Part shown: positions 44,347 through 53,338 of the stretch, piece after piece
Numbering within the stretch: the first letter of the stretch is position 1
Layout: every line of letters begins with the position of its first letter
Source: Archangium sp.
GTDB taxonomy: Bacteria > Myxococcota > Myxococcia > Myxococcales > Myxococcaceae
DNA length: 64,000 nucleotides
Direction of reading: 5' to 3'
NCBI GenBank assembly: GCA_030695565.1
Contig: JAUYRZ010000079.1
Coordinates: forward strand, 1 to 64,000
Notes under the pieces: model-generated
Seen by the model: only the letters and a program-made list of their open reading frames with translations
Told to the model about the DNA's origin: nothing
Database searches by the model: none
Program-made: the position numbers and the translations under genes

Positions 44347-45471
44347 ATGAAGAAGAAAGCAGCCGCTCCGGCGAAGAAGAAGAAGGCCGCTTCCACTCGC
44401 GCGAAGAAGAAGCAGGCCGCCGTGAGCAAGGGGAAGGCGTTCAAGCTCTCCGACCAGGCGCGCCGTGAAGCGATGTTGCGCCGGGTCTCCTGGCGCACCA
44501 GGGCCGAGGGCAAGCTCACCTTCCCCGCCGTGCCGGGCCTGGTCGATCACTACGTCGACGTGCTCAGCACGATGTTCAAGGCGCTGGGCCGGCCGTTCGC
44601 CAAGGGGGGCGTCGAAGGCTGCCGGGCGATCCTGGCCGAGAAGATCGACTGGGCCTTCTCGCGTTCACACAACGCGTGGATCGAAGTGGAGTGGAAGAGC
44701 TCGAGCTACCCGCCGATGAGCGTCTCGTACACGGTGACCGGTTGGCAGAAGTCGATCGAAGACGCGTACGCAGAATGGGTGAAGGTGCGCGAGCCGCCTC
44801 TCTTCGGCAAGAACCCCGACGCGGTGGTGGTGGAGCTCGCGAAGACGCTGGGCCCTCCGGGTGAAGTGACGGTGCTCGACGCCGGTGCGGGTACGGGCCG
44901 CAATGCGCTGCCGCTGGCCCGCGCAGGGTACGTGGTCGACGCGCTCGAGCTGGCGCCCGCCCTGGTGGCTCAGACCGAGAAGGCCGCGCTGGAGACCCAG
45001 ACCGATCTCCGCTCGGTGTGCGGGAGCTACTACGACCGCGCGCTCAAGCTGCCGCGCGAGCGCTACCGCATGGTGGTGCTGGCTGAGCTGTGCTCCCACT
45101 GGCGTGGTCAGAAGGATCTGCGCAACGTGCTCGAGCGCTTGAGCGAGCTGGTCGAGCCCGGCGGCGTGGGCGTCTTCAACATGTTCCTCGCGCTCGACGG
45201 TTACCGGCCCACCGACGCCGAGCGCGAGTTCTCTCAGATCGGTTGGTGCCCGCTATACACGCGCGCCGATCTCGCCCAGGCCTGCGCGGGGCTGCCGCTG
45301 AAGCTGGTCGACGACGTCTCAGGCGCCGAATACGAGAAGGCGCACGGGCCCCAGGGAGACTGGCCGCCGACCGGTTGGTTCGAACGATGGGCCAGCGGGT
45401 CTGAAGTGTTCGACCTGCCGCCAGGTCAGTCGCAGTTCGAGATGCGCTGGCTCACCTTCAAACGAACGTGA
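44347..45471 (+). CDS. SAM-dependent methyltransferase with histone-like N-terminal tail
   Basis: 374 residues. The first 30 residues are almost only Lys and Ala (MKKKAAAPAKKKKAAS and on), like histone H1 tails. A middle domain of about 110 residues has no clear match. The class I methyltransferase fold begins near 173 with VLDAGAGTGRNALPLA as SAM-binding motif I, and later motifs VLAELCSHW and VEPGGVGVFNMFL follow. Substrate unknown; the basic tail suggests contact with nucleic acid or ribosomes. The stop lies 3 nt from the stop of the convergent SMI1/KNR4 gene. Confidence 0.82.
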   Translation: MKKKAAAPAKKKKAASTRAKKKQAAVSKGKAFKLSDQARREAMLRRVSWRTRAEGKLTFPAVPGLVDHYVDVLSTMFKALGRPFAKGGVEGCRAILAEKIDWAFSRSHNAWIEVEWKSSSYPPMSVSYTVTGWQKSIEDAYAEWVKVREPPLFGKNPDAVVVELAKTLGPPGEVTVLDAGAGTGRNALPLARAGYVVDALELAPALVAQTEKAALETQTDLRSVCGSYYDRALKLPRERYRMVVLAELCSHWRGQKDLRNVLERLSELVEPGGVGVFNMFLALDGYRPTDAEREFSQIGWCPLYTRADLAQACAGLPLKLVDDVSGAEYEKAHGPQGDWPPTGWFERWASGSEVFDLPPGQSQFEMRWLTFKRT

Positions 45472-45474
45472 GCT

Positions 45475-46077
45475 TCACTCGGAGCGCGGCTCGAGAAAGG
45501 CGCCGTCGGGGCCGAGCACCAGGGCGTACTCATCGCGCTCCACCGCTTCGACGTAGTTCGCCAACCACTGCGGCACGGAGCCCGCCAGCAGCTTGAGGCA
45601 CGGCGCGCTCTCGCCGCCTGCGAACACGCGCCCAGTGGTGGCGTTGACGATGACGCAGTCCTTGCCGCGTTTGGCGACCGGGAACCACTGGTCTGACTGC
45701 GCCTCGTCTGCGCTGAGCCCCGACTTCTTGAGCTGGTCGGGCTCAGCGCGAAACCGTTTGAGCAAAGCCACGGTCGCGGCCCGTTCGTTGAGCACCCACG
45801 CGATCGGCAGCAGCTGCAGCGTGCCGATGATGGCTTCATCGCCGCGGCGTTGCCCATCGTGCATCAACCACAGCGCCCTCAATCCCTTCGGCACGGTGAA
45901 GCCGAGCTTGTGCTCGAGCTTGGAGAGCTGAATCGGCTTGGCGCCCGGCGAGAGCGATTGCATCAGCACCGCCGCGTCGTGCTCCTTCAACCAGGCCGCG
46001 AGGCGGCGGAACGAGTCGACCAGCGAGACCTGGTCTCCCACGGGGCGCGGCGCTGGCGGCGTCTTGTCGGTCGGCAT
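45475..46077 (-). CDS. SMI1/KNR4-family protein
   Basis: 200 residues. The core IQLSKLEHKLGFTVPKGL then RALWLMHDGQ and a late FPVAKRGKDCVIVNATTG follow the SMI1/KNR4 (SUKH) plan. In bacteria SUKH proteins often serve as immunity proteins of toxin systems, but here no polymorphic toxin gene is adjacent, and many members have other or unknown roles. No signal peptide. It may be a stray immunity gene or a regulatory adaptor. Confidence 0.78.
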   Translation of the reverse strand: MPTDKTPPAPRPVGDQVSLVDSFRRLAAWLKEHDAAVLMQSLSPGAKPIQLSKLEHKLGFTVPKGLRALWLMHDGQRRGDEAIIGTLQLLPIAWVLNERAATVALLKRFRAEPDQLKKSGLSADEAQSDQWFPVAKRGKDCVIVNATTGRVFAGGESAPCLKLLAGSVPQWLANYVEAVERDEYALVLGPDGAFLEPRSE

Positions 46078-46226
46078 GACTGTCGCCTACTTCATTCCGT
46101 CACCGAATCACCACCCAACGCTTCATGCTGTGGGAGCTCGACGGCGCTGGCCTCACCGCGTGCAGCACGCCTGCCGCTGACTGTTGTCCCGGAAGGAAGC
46201 CCGCCGTTGTGCCAAAAGAAGCTTCG

Positions 46227-46919
46227 ATGTCGCAGCCTTCAGACAAGCGGAAGCACGCTCGAATCGAATCGAGCCTCGTGTGCAACATCGCCACGGCGAC
46301 CGGTGTGTTCGACGCGGTGGTGGCCAATCTCTCGAAGGGCGGGGCGGCGATCATCGCGGGCCTGGGCGTGGCGGAGGTGGGAGAGACCGTCACCTTGATG
46401 CTCGAGCGGGAGGAGGGGCTGGTCACCCTGTCGTTGACCGGCAACGTGGTGCGCAAAGAAGAGCAAGATCAACGAGGCCTCTACGGCGTGGAGTTCGAGC
46501 CGCTCCCGCCTGATGAAGAAGCCCAGCTCGGCATGTTGTTGCAGCTGCTGCTCACCGCGACGGGGCAGGGGCGGCGAGCGCATCCCCGCGTGGCCACCCG
46601 GGTCGAAGTCACCTGCCGCACCGAGAGCATCTTTCGGGGCTGGGTCAGCGATCTGTCGAAGGGTGGGCTGGCCATCAAGAGCGTGCGCGACGTGGTGGTG
46701 GGCAGCTCCATCGACGTGTCGTTCGGCGTGCGCGGCTTGAGAAGCCTGGTGGAGGTCTCTGGCCAGGTGGTGAGCAACCAGCAGGTGGAAGGGGGCTACC
46801 GCCTGGGGGTGAACTTCGTGCCGCTCACCGCGATGGAGCAGGCGCAGGTCGCGCGCACGTTGGACCTGCTGCTCGACATCGCCTTGCCTGATGGCGAGGT
46901 CGTCGAAGACGACGAGTGA
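46227..46919 (+). CDS. Tandem PilZ-domain protein, predicted c-di-GMP receptor
   Basis: 230 residues with two PilZ domains. Domain 1 has RKHAR (R-x3-R) and VVANLSKGG; domain 2 has RAHPR and VSDLSKGGL. Both therefore keep the R-x3-R and (D/N)-x-S-x2-G c-di-GMP-binding residues. I start at the ATG at 46227; a GTG at 46209 is an alternative. There is no effector or membrane domain, so it probably relays c-di-GMP to a partner controlling motility or surface polysaccharide. The membrane protein gene follows by 51 nt. Confidence 0.85.
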   Translation: MSQPSDKRKHARIESSLVCNIATATGVFDAVVANLSKGGAAIIAGLGVAEVGETVTLMLEREEGLVTLSLTGNVVRKEEQDQRGLYGVEFEPLPPDEEAQLGMLLQLLLTATGQGRRAHPRVATRVEVTCRTESIFRGWVSDLSKGGLAIKSVRDVVVGSSIDVSFGVRGLRSLVEVSGQVVSNQQVEGGYRLGVNFVPLTAMEQAQVARTLDLLLDIALPDGEVVEDDE

Positions 46920-46970
46920 TCAGCAACCGGTGCACTGACCTGGCGCTCGATCCAAGGTAAGAGGCCGCCG

Positions 46971-47642
46971 ATGGATGGCAGAGCGATCATCGAAGTGCTC
47001 GGCGTGCTGTTGGTGGCGTTCGTCGTCTGTGTCGTGGTTCCGCTCTTCTTGCTCTTTCTGTACATCAAGTACCGCGGCGGCAACGCCGAGATGCACGCGA
47101 CGATCGCGGCGCTGAAGTCGGGAAAAGTCAGCGAGCTGCTTCCGTGGGAGAACACGTCGCTCGGTGAGTTGACCCGCGAGTGGGTCGGCCACGCGACCTA
47201 CACCACGAGCATGTTCGGCCGCAGCGATCAGGCCGCCGGTCACGTGTCTTCGAGTCGCGCGCCTGCGGGCTGGTTGCTCGCCTTCAGCATCGAGACGAAG
47301 AACGACGGTGCAGACGGCAAGGTGCTCGCGATGACTTCGGCACATCGGCTGGAGGTGACGATCACCGGCGGTCTGTGCCACGCCACGCTCAACGGCGCGG
47401 TGCTGGGCACCTTCCGTATGGGTGAAGCCGCTTTTTCTGCGCCTGACGGCACGGCGCTGGGCACCTTCGGAGATCAGCTGGTCGTCCGCGGACGTACGGT
47501 GGCGACGATCGGTGCGCCGCGCGCGGGCACGCCGGCGCTCACGCCGCTCATCACCAACCTGCGCGCCGAGCGGACTCAAGAAGACGAGGCTTGGATGCTG
47601 GTGTTCGCCGTGTTCAAGCTCGCGCAAGCTTCAGTCGAGTAG
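46971..47642 (+). CDS. Single-pass membrane protein, unknown function
   Basis: 223 residues. A strong hydrophobic helix (about 8-33, VLLVAFVVCVVVPLFLLFLY) is followed by a basic KYRGG and about 185 residues of mixed alpha/beta, presumably cytoplasmic. No motif recognised. It is downstream of the PilZ gene and may belong to the same transcript. Confidence 0.6.
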   Translation: MDGRAIIEVLGVLLVAFVVCVVVPLFLLFLYIKYRGGNAEMHATIAALKSGKVSELLPWENTSLGELTREWVGHATYTTSMFGRSDQAAGHVSSSRAPAGWLLAFSIETKNDGADGKVLAMTSAHRLEVTITGGLCHATLNGAVLGTFRMGEAAFSAPDGTALGTFGDQLVVRGRTVATIGAPRAGTPALTPLITNLRAERTQEDEAWMLVFAVFKLAQASVE

Positions 47643-47711
47643 GCGATACCTCGAGCACACGTTGCGCGCTGCGGGGCCGCGGCTGGCGTTCAGGTTGCAA
47701 CGCGCACCTGC

Positions 47712-49991
47712 ATGCTCGAAGAACTGGGTCGAACGGGTTGGAAGCAGGGACGTTGGGTGGGGCTGCTGGTGACGTTCTCCCTCGTCGCGTGCAAGTCCGA
47801 CGCGCCTGCGCACGACATCGCGCACGAAGCGATTCCTCCAGAGGCGCCAGAAGCGGTGTCCTGGGAACCGGGAATGATGCGGTTGCCTCCGCCTCATCAG
47901 CGCGCACCCCGAACGCCACCGCAGCCGCAGCCCATCGAGCGGCGCGCCTTCCCCCTCGCAACGCCTGCGCTCGGCGGCTACTCGCTGGCTCCGGCTTTTG
48001 CGTTCGATGAAGTGATTCTCCCGAGCGCGGTGGACTGGCCTCGGGTGGCAGGCGCGCGACCCTTCGAGCTCGAGCGTTTCGGGCGCATCTATGAGCTCGG
48101 GACCAACGCGGCGCGAGAGGTGCTCGACTTCACCGATCTGGTGGCGATGCGTGGCGAGGCCGGTGCGCTGGGCATGGCGCTCCACCCCGACTTCGGTGAC
48201 GGCACGGGCCCCAGGGCCTTCGTCTACGTCTGGTACAACGCGGCGGGAACACCGAGCCAGCAGCGGCTCGCCCGTTACACGTGGGATCCGGTGAGCCGCA
48301 CGTTTTCGCCCGCCTCCGAGCTCAGGCTGATCGCACAGGTCGAGACGCGCCCGCTGCACAACGCCGGGCGCATGCAGTTCGGCCCCGACGGCTTTCTCTA
48401 TTTTGGCAACGGAGACGACCTCAACACCGCCAACCACCAACGCATCGATCGCGCGCTCTTCGGCGGCATTTTCCGCATCGACGTCGACTCGCGTGGTGGC
48501 GCCATCAGCCATCCACCTCCGCGCCAGCCCACGGGAGCGACCACGCAGGGCTACTTCATCCCCAACGACAATCCCTTCGTCGGCGTGCCCAACGCGATGG
48601 AGGAGTACTTCGCGCTGGGACTGCGAAACCCCTATTCACTGTCGTTCGATCGGCAAACCGGTGCGCTGTGGGCAGGTGACGTGGGGGATACCTGGCGCGA
48701 AGAGGTCAACCTCGTCACCTCGGGCGGCAACTACGAGTGGCCGTATCGCGAGGGTGAGATCGTGCGCGCGATGACCGCCACCACCCTGGGCACCGCGCAG
48801 CCTCCGAAGTTCACCTACTCGCACGCCGAGATGGGTGACCTCACTTCGATCCTGGGCGGCTTCATCTACCGCGGCACCGCGCTGCCGGAGCTGGTGGGCC
48901 AGTACGTCTACACGGACTGGCCGTCGTGCCGCGTCTGGGCGCTCAGCGTCAACGGGGCTTCCGTCACGCGCACCACGCTGTTCGAGAACCACCTGTGCAA
49001 CCCCACGGGGATCACCGAGGGCCCCGACGGCGAGCTGTATCTGATGTTCGTCGGAGGGCTCGCGAAGCTGGTGCGTGATCCTTCGATGAGCAGCGTGCCC
49101 CGCAAGTTGTCCGAGACGGTGCTCTTCGACGACGTGGCGGCGCTGAGTCCTGCGCCGGGGCTGGTGCCGTATGAGATCAACTCGCCGCTCTGGTCCGACG
49201 GCGCGCGCAAGCAGCGGTGGATCTCGGTGCCGCAGGGCCGCGAGGTGACGGTGGGCGATGCAGGCGTGTTGGCGTTCCCCGTGGGGAGCCTGCTGGTCAA
49301 ACAGCTCGATCTCGGTGCGCGCCGGGTGGAGACGCGCGTGCTGGTGGTGGGCTCGGAGGACACCTACGGCGTGACCTACCGATGGAATCAGCAAGGCACT
49401 GATGCCGACCTGGTGCTCGAGCCTGCAGACGCGACCATCACCGCGGGCACCAGCTGGCACTTTCCCGGAGCAGGTCAGTGTTGGTCGTGTCACCGAGCGG
49501 AGAATCGGGTGCTCGGCTTCACGGGCGCGCAGCTTCGGCGCGATGATCAACTGCAGGCGCTCGCCAGCCGCGGCGTGTTCTCTCCAGCGACGGTGGCGAA
49601 CATGCCGCCCGCGCTGCCGCAGCCCTCAGACACCACGGCGACGCTCGAGCAGCGCGCCACGGCGTACCTCGCGGCCAACTGCTCCGGCTGTCATCACGCG
49701 GGGGCGAGCTATCTGGGCGGCGGCGACACCTGGAACGCGAGCTACGGCGTGCCGCTTGAAGATCGGGGCCTGGTCGGCGCGCCACACCACAACGGCCCGA
49801 TGGCGCGCGCGCTCAACCTGGGCTCCGCGCCGCTGATCGCTCCGGGAAACCCCGCGGGCTCACTGTTGCTGGCGCGCATGAAGAGCATCAACCCTGATCT
49901 GCGCATGCCTCCGCTGGCCCGGAACACGGTGGATGCCGAAGGCGTGGCGCTGATCGAAGCGTGGATTGCGTCGATGCCCGCCAGCCCCTGA
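47712..49991 (+). CDS. PQQ-type sugar dehydrogenase fused to a dihaem cytochrome-like module
   Basis: 759 residues, lipobox VAC (Cys27). Residues about 85-460 form a glucose/sorbosone-dehydrogenase propeller, with GALGMALHPDF, HNAGRMQFGPDGFLYFGNGDD, EEYFALGLRNPYSLSFDR and the repeated PPKFTYSH. Residues about 475-759 resemble the SO2930-type c-type cytochrome module: YEINSPLWSDGARKQRWI, FPVGSLLVKQLDLGARRVET, first haem site C590-W-S-C-H594 and second C657-S-G-C-H661. The fusion would pass electrons from sugar oxidation straight to haem at the outer membrane or in the periplasm. The next genes (export lipoprotein and coiled-coil protein) follow by 24 nt and look co-transcribed. Confidence 0.82.
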   Translation: MLEELGRTGWKQGRWVGLLVTFSLVACKSDAPAHDIAHEAIPPEAPEAVSWEPGMMRLPPPHQRAPRTPPQPQPIERRAFPLATPALGGYSLAPAFAFDEVILPSAVDWPRVAGARPFELERFGRIYELGTNAAREVLDFTDLVAMRGEAGALGMALHPDFGDGTGPRAFVYVWYNAAGTPSQQRLARYTWDPVSRTFSPASELRLIAQVETRPLHNAGRMQFGPDGFLYFGNGDDLNTANHQRIDRALFGGIFRIDVDSRGGAISHPPPRQPTGATTQGYFIPNDNPFVGVPNAMEEYFALGLRNPYSLSFDRQTGALWAGDVGDTWREEVNLVTSGGNYEWPYREGEIVRAMTATTLGTAQPPKFTYSHAEMGDLTSILGGFIYRGTALPELVGQYVYTDWPSCRVWALSVNGASVTRTTLFENHLCNPTGITEGPDGELYLMFVGGLAKLVRDPSMSSVPRKLSETVLFDDVAALSPAPGLVPYEINSPLWSDGARKQRWISVPQGREVTVGDAGVLAFPVGSLLVKQLDLGARRVETRVLVVGSEDTYGVTYRWNQQGTDADLVLEPADATITAGTSWHFPGAGQCWSCHRAENRVLGFTGAQLRRDDQLQALASRGVFSPATVANMPPALPQPSDTTATLEQRATAYLAANCSGCHHAGASYLGGGDTWNASYGVPLEDRGLVGAPHHNGPMARALNLGSAPLIAPGNPAGSLLLARMKSINPDLRMPPLARNTVDAEGVALIEAWIASMPASP

Positions 49992-50015
49992 CGAGAGCGT
50001 GGTAGCGAGCGGCGC

Positions 50016-50603
50016 ATGCGTTGGTCTTGGTGCTGCTTCATCCTCCTTTCTTGCGCCCACGCCCCGCGCGGCAGCTGTGAACTCAATGCCGCGCTGGAGT
50101 CGCTCGCTTCACGCCACCCCGTCACCGCGCCGCTTGTCGAGACGGGCGGTGAGCTCGACGTGTCGGTGGCCTCCGAGCCTTCACTCTCCGGTCACTACCG
50201 GGTCGGCCCGGGTGGAAAGATCGAGTTCCCCTTCTGCGGCCCGCTGACGGTGGCGGATCTCGATGCTGCACAGGCCTCTCGCGCCATCGCCGACTGCCTT
50301 CGTGCTGGGTACGTGCGCGACCCGGAGGTGACCGTGCGGATCGGCCGTCACACCGCTCATCGGATCAACGTGATCGGTCAAGTGCGTGCGCCCCGAAGCG
50401 TCGACTATGTCCGAGGCATGACGCTGTCTCAGGCGATCGTCGCCGCGGGCGGGCTGACCTGCAGCGCAAGCGAGTCTGTGGTGATCAAGCGTGAACCTGC
50501 TGATCGCAGCTCGCTGATTCGACTGCGCGCGCTGGCCTCGGGCGAGACGGTCGATGTCCCGCTCAGGCCCTCCGATGTGATCTTCGTCTCGGAGCTTCCA
50601 TGA
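50016..50603 (+). CDS. Wza-like polysaccharide export lipoprotein
   Basis: 195 residues, lipobox LLSC (Cys13). Residues about 45-115 match the Poly_export domain (GGELDVSVASEPSLSGHYRV, GGKIEFPFCGPLTVADLD, DPEVTVRI); 116-190 match an SLBB domain (INVIGQVRAPRSVDYVRGMT). It is shorter than Wza (about 380) and lacks the extra SLBB repeats and the outer-membrane helix. Its ATGA overlaps the next gene. No glycosyltransferases or polymerase are nearby. Confidence 0.85.
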   Translation: MRWSWCCFILLSCAHAPRGSCELNAALESLASRHPVTAPLVETGGELDVSVASEPSLSGHYRVGPGGKIEFPFCGPLTVADLDAAQASRAIADCLRAGYVRDPEVTVRIGRHTAHRINVIGQVRAPRSVDYVRGMTLSQAIVAAGGLTCSASESVVIKREPADRSSLIRLRALASGETVDVPLRPSDVIFVSELP

Positions 50604-52168
50604 GCGCCCTGAGTCTCGTCGGTGTGCTCGTGCTGCTCGCGACGCCGGGCGATATCGATTCGTTGCTGCGTCAGCCGGCCTTGCCCGACGCAGAGCTGGT
50701 GCTTCGCGCCATCGAAGTTCGCCAACGTCTCCGCGCGATCGACGGGGCTCCCGATGCCGATCTCGAGCAACGTCTGCGCGAGCTGGAGGTCTCACTTGCC
50801 GGTGCACCGGTGGAGTTGATGAACGCGCCTCGGCTGAAACATCTGCTCCGCGCCAGGATGATGCAGGCCGAGGTTCAGGTGCTCACGTTGTCTAAAGACC
50901 TCGGTCCTCGTCACCCTGAGCTGCGCAAAGCCCAGGCCCTCGCCACGGAGTACCGGCGCCTGTTCGAGCTGCTGAAGGTCAGCACCGCGCTCGAGCAACT
51001 GCGTGAGTCGCCGGCGCAGCTGCTGGTGCGGCGTGAAGAACTCGAAGCCCGGGAGCGCGTGCAGGCCCGCCTCTACCTCGACAAACACCCGCGCCTCCTC
51101 GCCACGCGCGCAGCGCTCGTTTCGGTCACTCGGCAACTGGGTGAAGGCGTCTCTCGCACCGACTGCGAGCTCGCCGGGCACGCGTTCGATCGGCGCATCG
51201 AGTCGCTCCGTGCTTCCACCCGTGCGGTGGCCGATTCGCATGAAGCCCTCGAGGAAGACGCCGCGCTCGATGCGCTGCTGATTTCCCGAGCGCGTCTGAG
51301 CGTCGACGAGCCTCGCTGCACGCCGCTGCCTGAGGGCCAGCCCATCATCCTCGCTCCCGTGGTCGAGCTCGCGGGTGACGCGTATCTGCGGGCCCGGCTG
51401 TCGAACGGTGCCGTTCTCCAGCTCAATCGCAGCTGCGGAGAATTCGGTGGAGCAGGCGAGGGCGTGTTGACCCTGCGGTCCGGAAAGGTGGTCCGCTTCG
51501 GGGAGGGGCGCGCCGCCGAGCTGCCGGGCCAGGTGTTGATCGAGTCCAACGTGGAGGCGGTCAACGCGCCACCAGGCTCCGTCGTCTCTTCGCGCGGCAC
51601 GGACGCCGCTCTCGCCTTCCGGGTGCTGGTCATCGAGCTGGCGGCCGGCAAGGTGCACGAGGCGCCATGGGACACGTTTGCTCCGGCGACGGCGGGGAAG
51701 AAGCGTTTCATCGGGCTCATCCGGGCGCGCGGGCCGAGGTCACCGATCACGGACCAGATCTGGGACGTACTGGTGTGGGAACTGGCGACGAACAAGACGC
51801 GCAAGGTGGGCTCGGGCAAGGGGCCCTTCACTTGGCGCGTGGCCGGCGACGAAGTGATCGCCCCGACCGATCAGCCCATCGCCATCAATGGTTCGACCGG
51901 CACAGTTCGTCCTGTCGCGAATGTCGAAGGTTCGCGACCCGGCGATGGGCTCACCTGGGTCGAGGCGCGTTCGAACCTCGGCTCCGAGTCGCCGCGTGAA
52001 TGGCGAAGCTGCGACGGGCGGCCCGTGCGCATTCGCTACGCGACCGAAACGCTCAAGCCTGACGTTGCTCAGGGCTGCCCCACGCTCGGCCCGTACTGGG
52101 AATCGGGTCTGCTCTTCACCGATCGCGGCGTGTTCCGCTGGCCGGCAGACCTTCAGCTTTGTCGCTGA
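50600..52168 (+). CDS. Secreted coiled-coil protein, possibly Wzc-periplasmic-like with a propeller tail
   Basis: 522 residues with a short signal-like N-terminus (LSLVGVLVLLATPG). Residues about 20-220 are predicted helical and contain LSKDLGPRHPELRKAQAL and YLDKHPRLLATRAALVSV, close to the HP-x-L/V coiled-coil segments of GumC/Wzc periplasmic domains. There is no tyrosine kinase or membrane helix at the end. Residues about 250-520 are beta-rich and propeller-like. It overlaps the Wza-like gene by 4 nt, so it is likely a dedicated partner of that protein. Precise family unknown. Confidence 0.62.
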   Translation: MSALSLVGVLVLLATPGDIDSLLRQPALPDAELVLRAIEVRQRLRAIDGAPDADLEQRLRELEVSLAGAPVELMNAPRLKHLLRARMMQAEVQVLTLSKDLGPRHPELRKAQALATEYRRLFELLKVSTALEQLRESPAQLLVRREELEARERVQARLYLDKHPRLLATRAALVSVTRQLGEGVSRTDCELAGHAFDRRIESLRASTRAVADSHEALEEDAALDALLISRARLSVDEPRCTPLPEGQPIILAPVVELAGDAYLRARLSNGAVLQLNRSCGEFGGAGEGVLTLRSGKVVRFGEGRAAELPGQVLIESNVEAVNAPPGSVVSSRGTDAALAFRVLVIELAAGKVHEAPWDTFAPATAGKKRFIGLIRARGPRSPITDQIWDVLVWELATNKTRKVGSGKGPFTWRVAGDEVIAPTDQPIAINGSTGTVRPVANVEGSRPGDGLTWVEARSNLGSESPREWRSCDGRPVRIRYATETLKPDVAQGCPTLGPYWESGLLFTDRGVFRWPADLQLCR

Positions 52169-52188
52169 GGTCATGAAGGAGCACCACC

Positions 52189-52475
52189 ATGCCGAAGGTC
52201 ATCGCGCTCATGTCCATGTCCCTCGACGGCTTCGTCGCTGATCGCAACGGCGGCGTGGCCGAAGTGTAGGTCCGTGGGCGTTCACGGTGCGGACACCATT
52301 CAGCAGTTGCTGAACGCGGGCCTGCTCGACGAGCTCAACATCGACGTCGCCGCGGTGCTCAGGCGTTCGGCTGTTCGACCGCCTCGCCGGCACGCCGTCG
52401 GTGCTCGGCAACCCCACGGTGATCGCGAGCGTCGGTATGACGCACGTGCGCTACCCGGTGAATGTGGGAAGCTGA
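52189..52475 (+). pseudogene. Decayed RibD-C/dihydrofolate-reductase-like gene
   Basis: The start MPKVIALMSMSLDGFVADRN is typical of the RibD_C/YwjB DHFR-like family, with a good ribosome site (AAGGAG). After 26 codons a TAG occurs (52267). In the next frame VHGADTIQQLLNAGLLDEL continues the family's C-terminal half, and another frameshift leads to RLFDRLAGTPSVLGNP and THVRYPVN before a TGA at 52473. About 90-100 central residues are missing. The gene is therefore broken by an internal deletion and at least two frameshifts. Confidence 0.8.
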
Positions 52476-52481
52476 ATCGTC

Positions 52482-53270
52482 ATGGGGCACCGAGCCAACT
52501 TCGTCGTCATCGCGAAGCGAACCGCTCGGGTCTTCGTTGATCAGTGGGCCGCGCTGCAATGTTCGCTCGTGCTCCGAGAGGGGCCAGCGGCTTCGCGGAA
52601 GTGGGTGCAGGCGCTCGACGACGGGCTCCTGCACTCGGCCTTCGTCGAAGCGGGCTTCTTGCTCGACTTCGACAACGCGGTCCTGCTCGGATTCGGCGAC
52701 GTCGGTGCCCGCGACGATCTGGATGAAGAAAGGGCGGAGTTGGCCGCGGCGCTGAATCGCAGCCCCGCCGACTTCCTGAAACGCATCGCCCACGTATGGC
52801 CCGGCTGGAAGCTCGTCTGGGACGAACGCGGGCTCTGGGCGTTCGCGAACCACCTCCGCAAACGCGAGATCGCGGGCGTCGACCTCGAGCACGTGGAGGC
52901 CGCCACACCCAACTACGCCGTCACCACCGTTTCGGTGAACGAGACCGGAGAAGTGACCTCGTCGAAGCGGCTGCGCAGCGCCCACCGGAAGCGCATTGAC
53001 GCCGAAGCGAAGGAACCTCTTGCCGAGCCCGACGCCAATGATGACTGGGCCGGTGTGATGTACGCCCTGCCGGACGTCGGGTTCATGCGCCGTTCCGCGC
53101 TCGAACGTCGCCTCGCCAGGGGGCGCCCTCCGTGGGACGTCTCGCGCACGCGCGCGGTCTGCGAGCAGCTCCTCGCCGAAGAGGAACTCCTCGCCAGCGC
53201 CGACGGTCTGTCGCTTGCGCAAAACAACGGCCTGAACCGTGAGTTGCTCGCCAGGCCGGCACCGTCTTGA
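52482..53270 (+). CDS. Hypothetical protein
   Basis: 262 residues from the ATG at 52482. The N-terminal MGHRANFVVI and an acidic, Trp-containing middle (FLKRIAHVWPGWKLVWDERG) are notable. No signal peptide, membrane helix or recognised motif. The coding signal is good: consistent third-position GC and no internal stops. Its neighbours are decayed genes. Function unknown. Confidence 0.6.
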   Translation: MGHRANFVVIAKRTARVFVDQWAALQCSLVLREGPAASRKWVQALDDGLLHSAFVEAGFLLDFDNAVLLGFGDVGARDDLDEERAELAAALNRSPADFLKRIAHVWPGWKLVWDERGLWAFANHLRKREIAGVDLEHVEAATPNYAVTTVSVNETGEVTSSKRLRSAHRKRIDAEAKEPLAEPDANDDWAGVMYALPDVGFMRRSALERRLARGRPPWDVSRTRAVCEQLLAEEELLASADGLSLAQNNGLNRELLARPAPS

Positions 53271-53338
53271 CCCATCAGGCGGGTGGCAGGTGAGGGTGGT
53301 TCGCTCCGTGCTCTTGAACCGGAGAAAGGAGTCACACC

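Noticed and set aside
45475-46077. SMI1/KNR4 protein as an immunity protein of a toxin system
   Set aside because: No toxin, Rhs or secretion gene is adjacent, so I do not claim an immunity role.
46080-46226. Segment cccggaaggaagc near 46190 resembles the conserved GGAAGGAAGC tip of bacterial SRP RNA
   Set aside because: The tip has an extra base in the loop (CGGAA), the flanking UCAGG and AGCAG loops are missing, and no outer stem forms. Treated as a chance match upstream of the PilZ gene.
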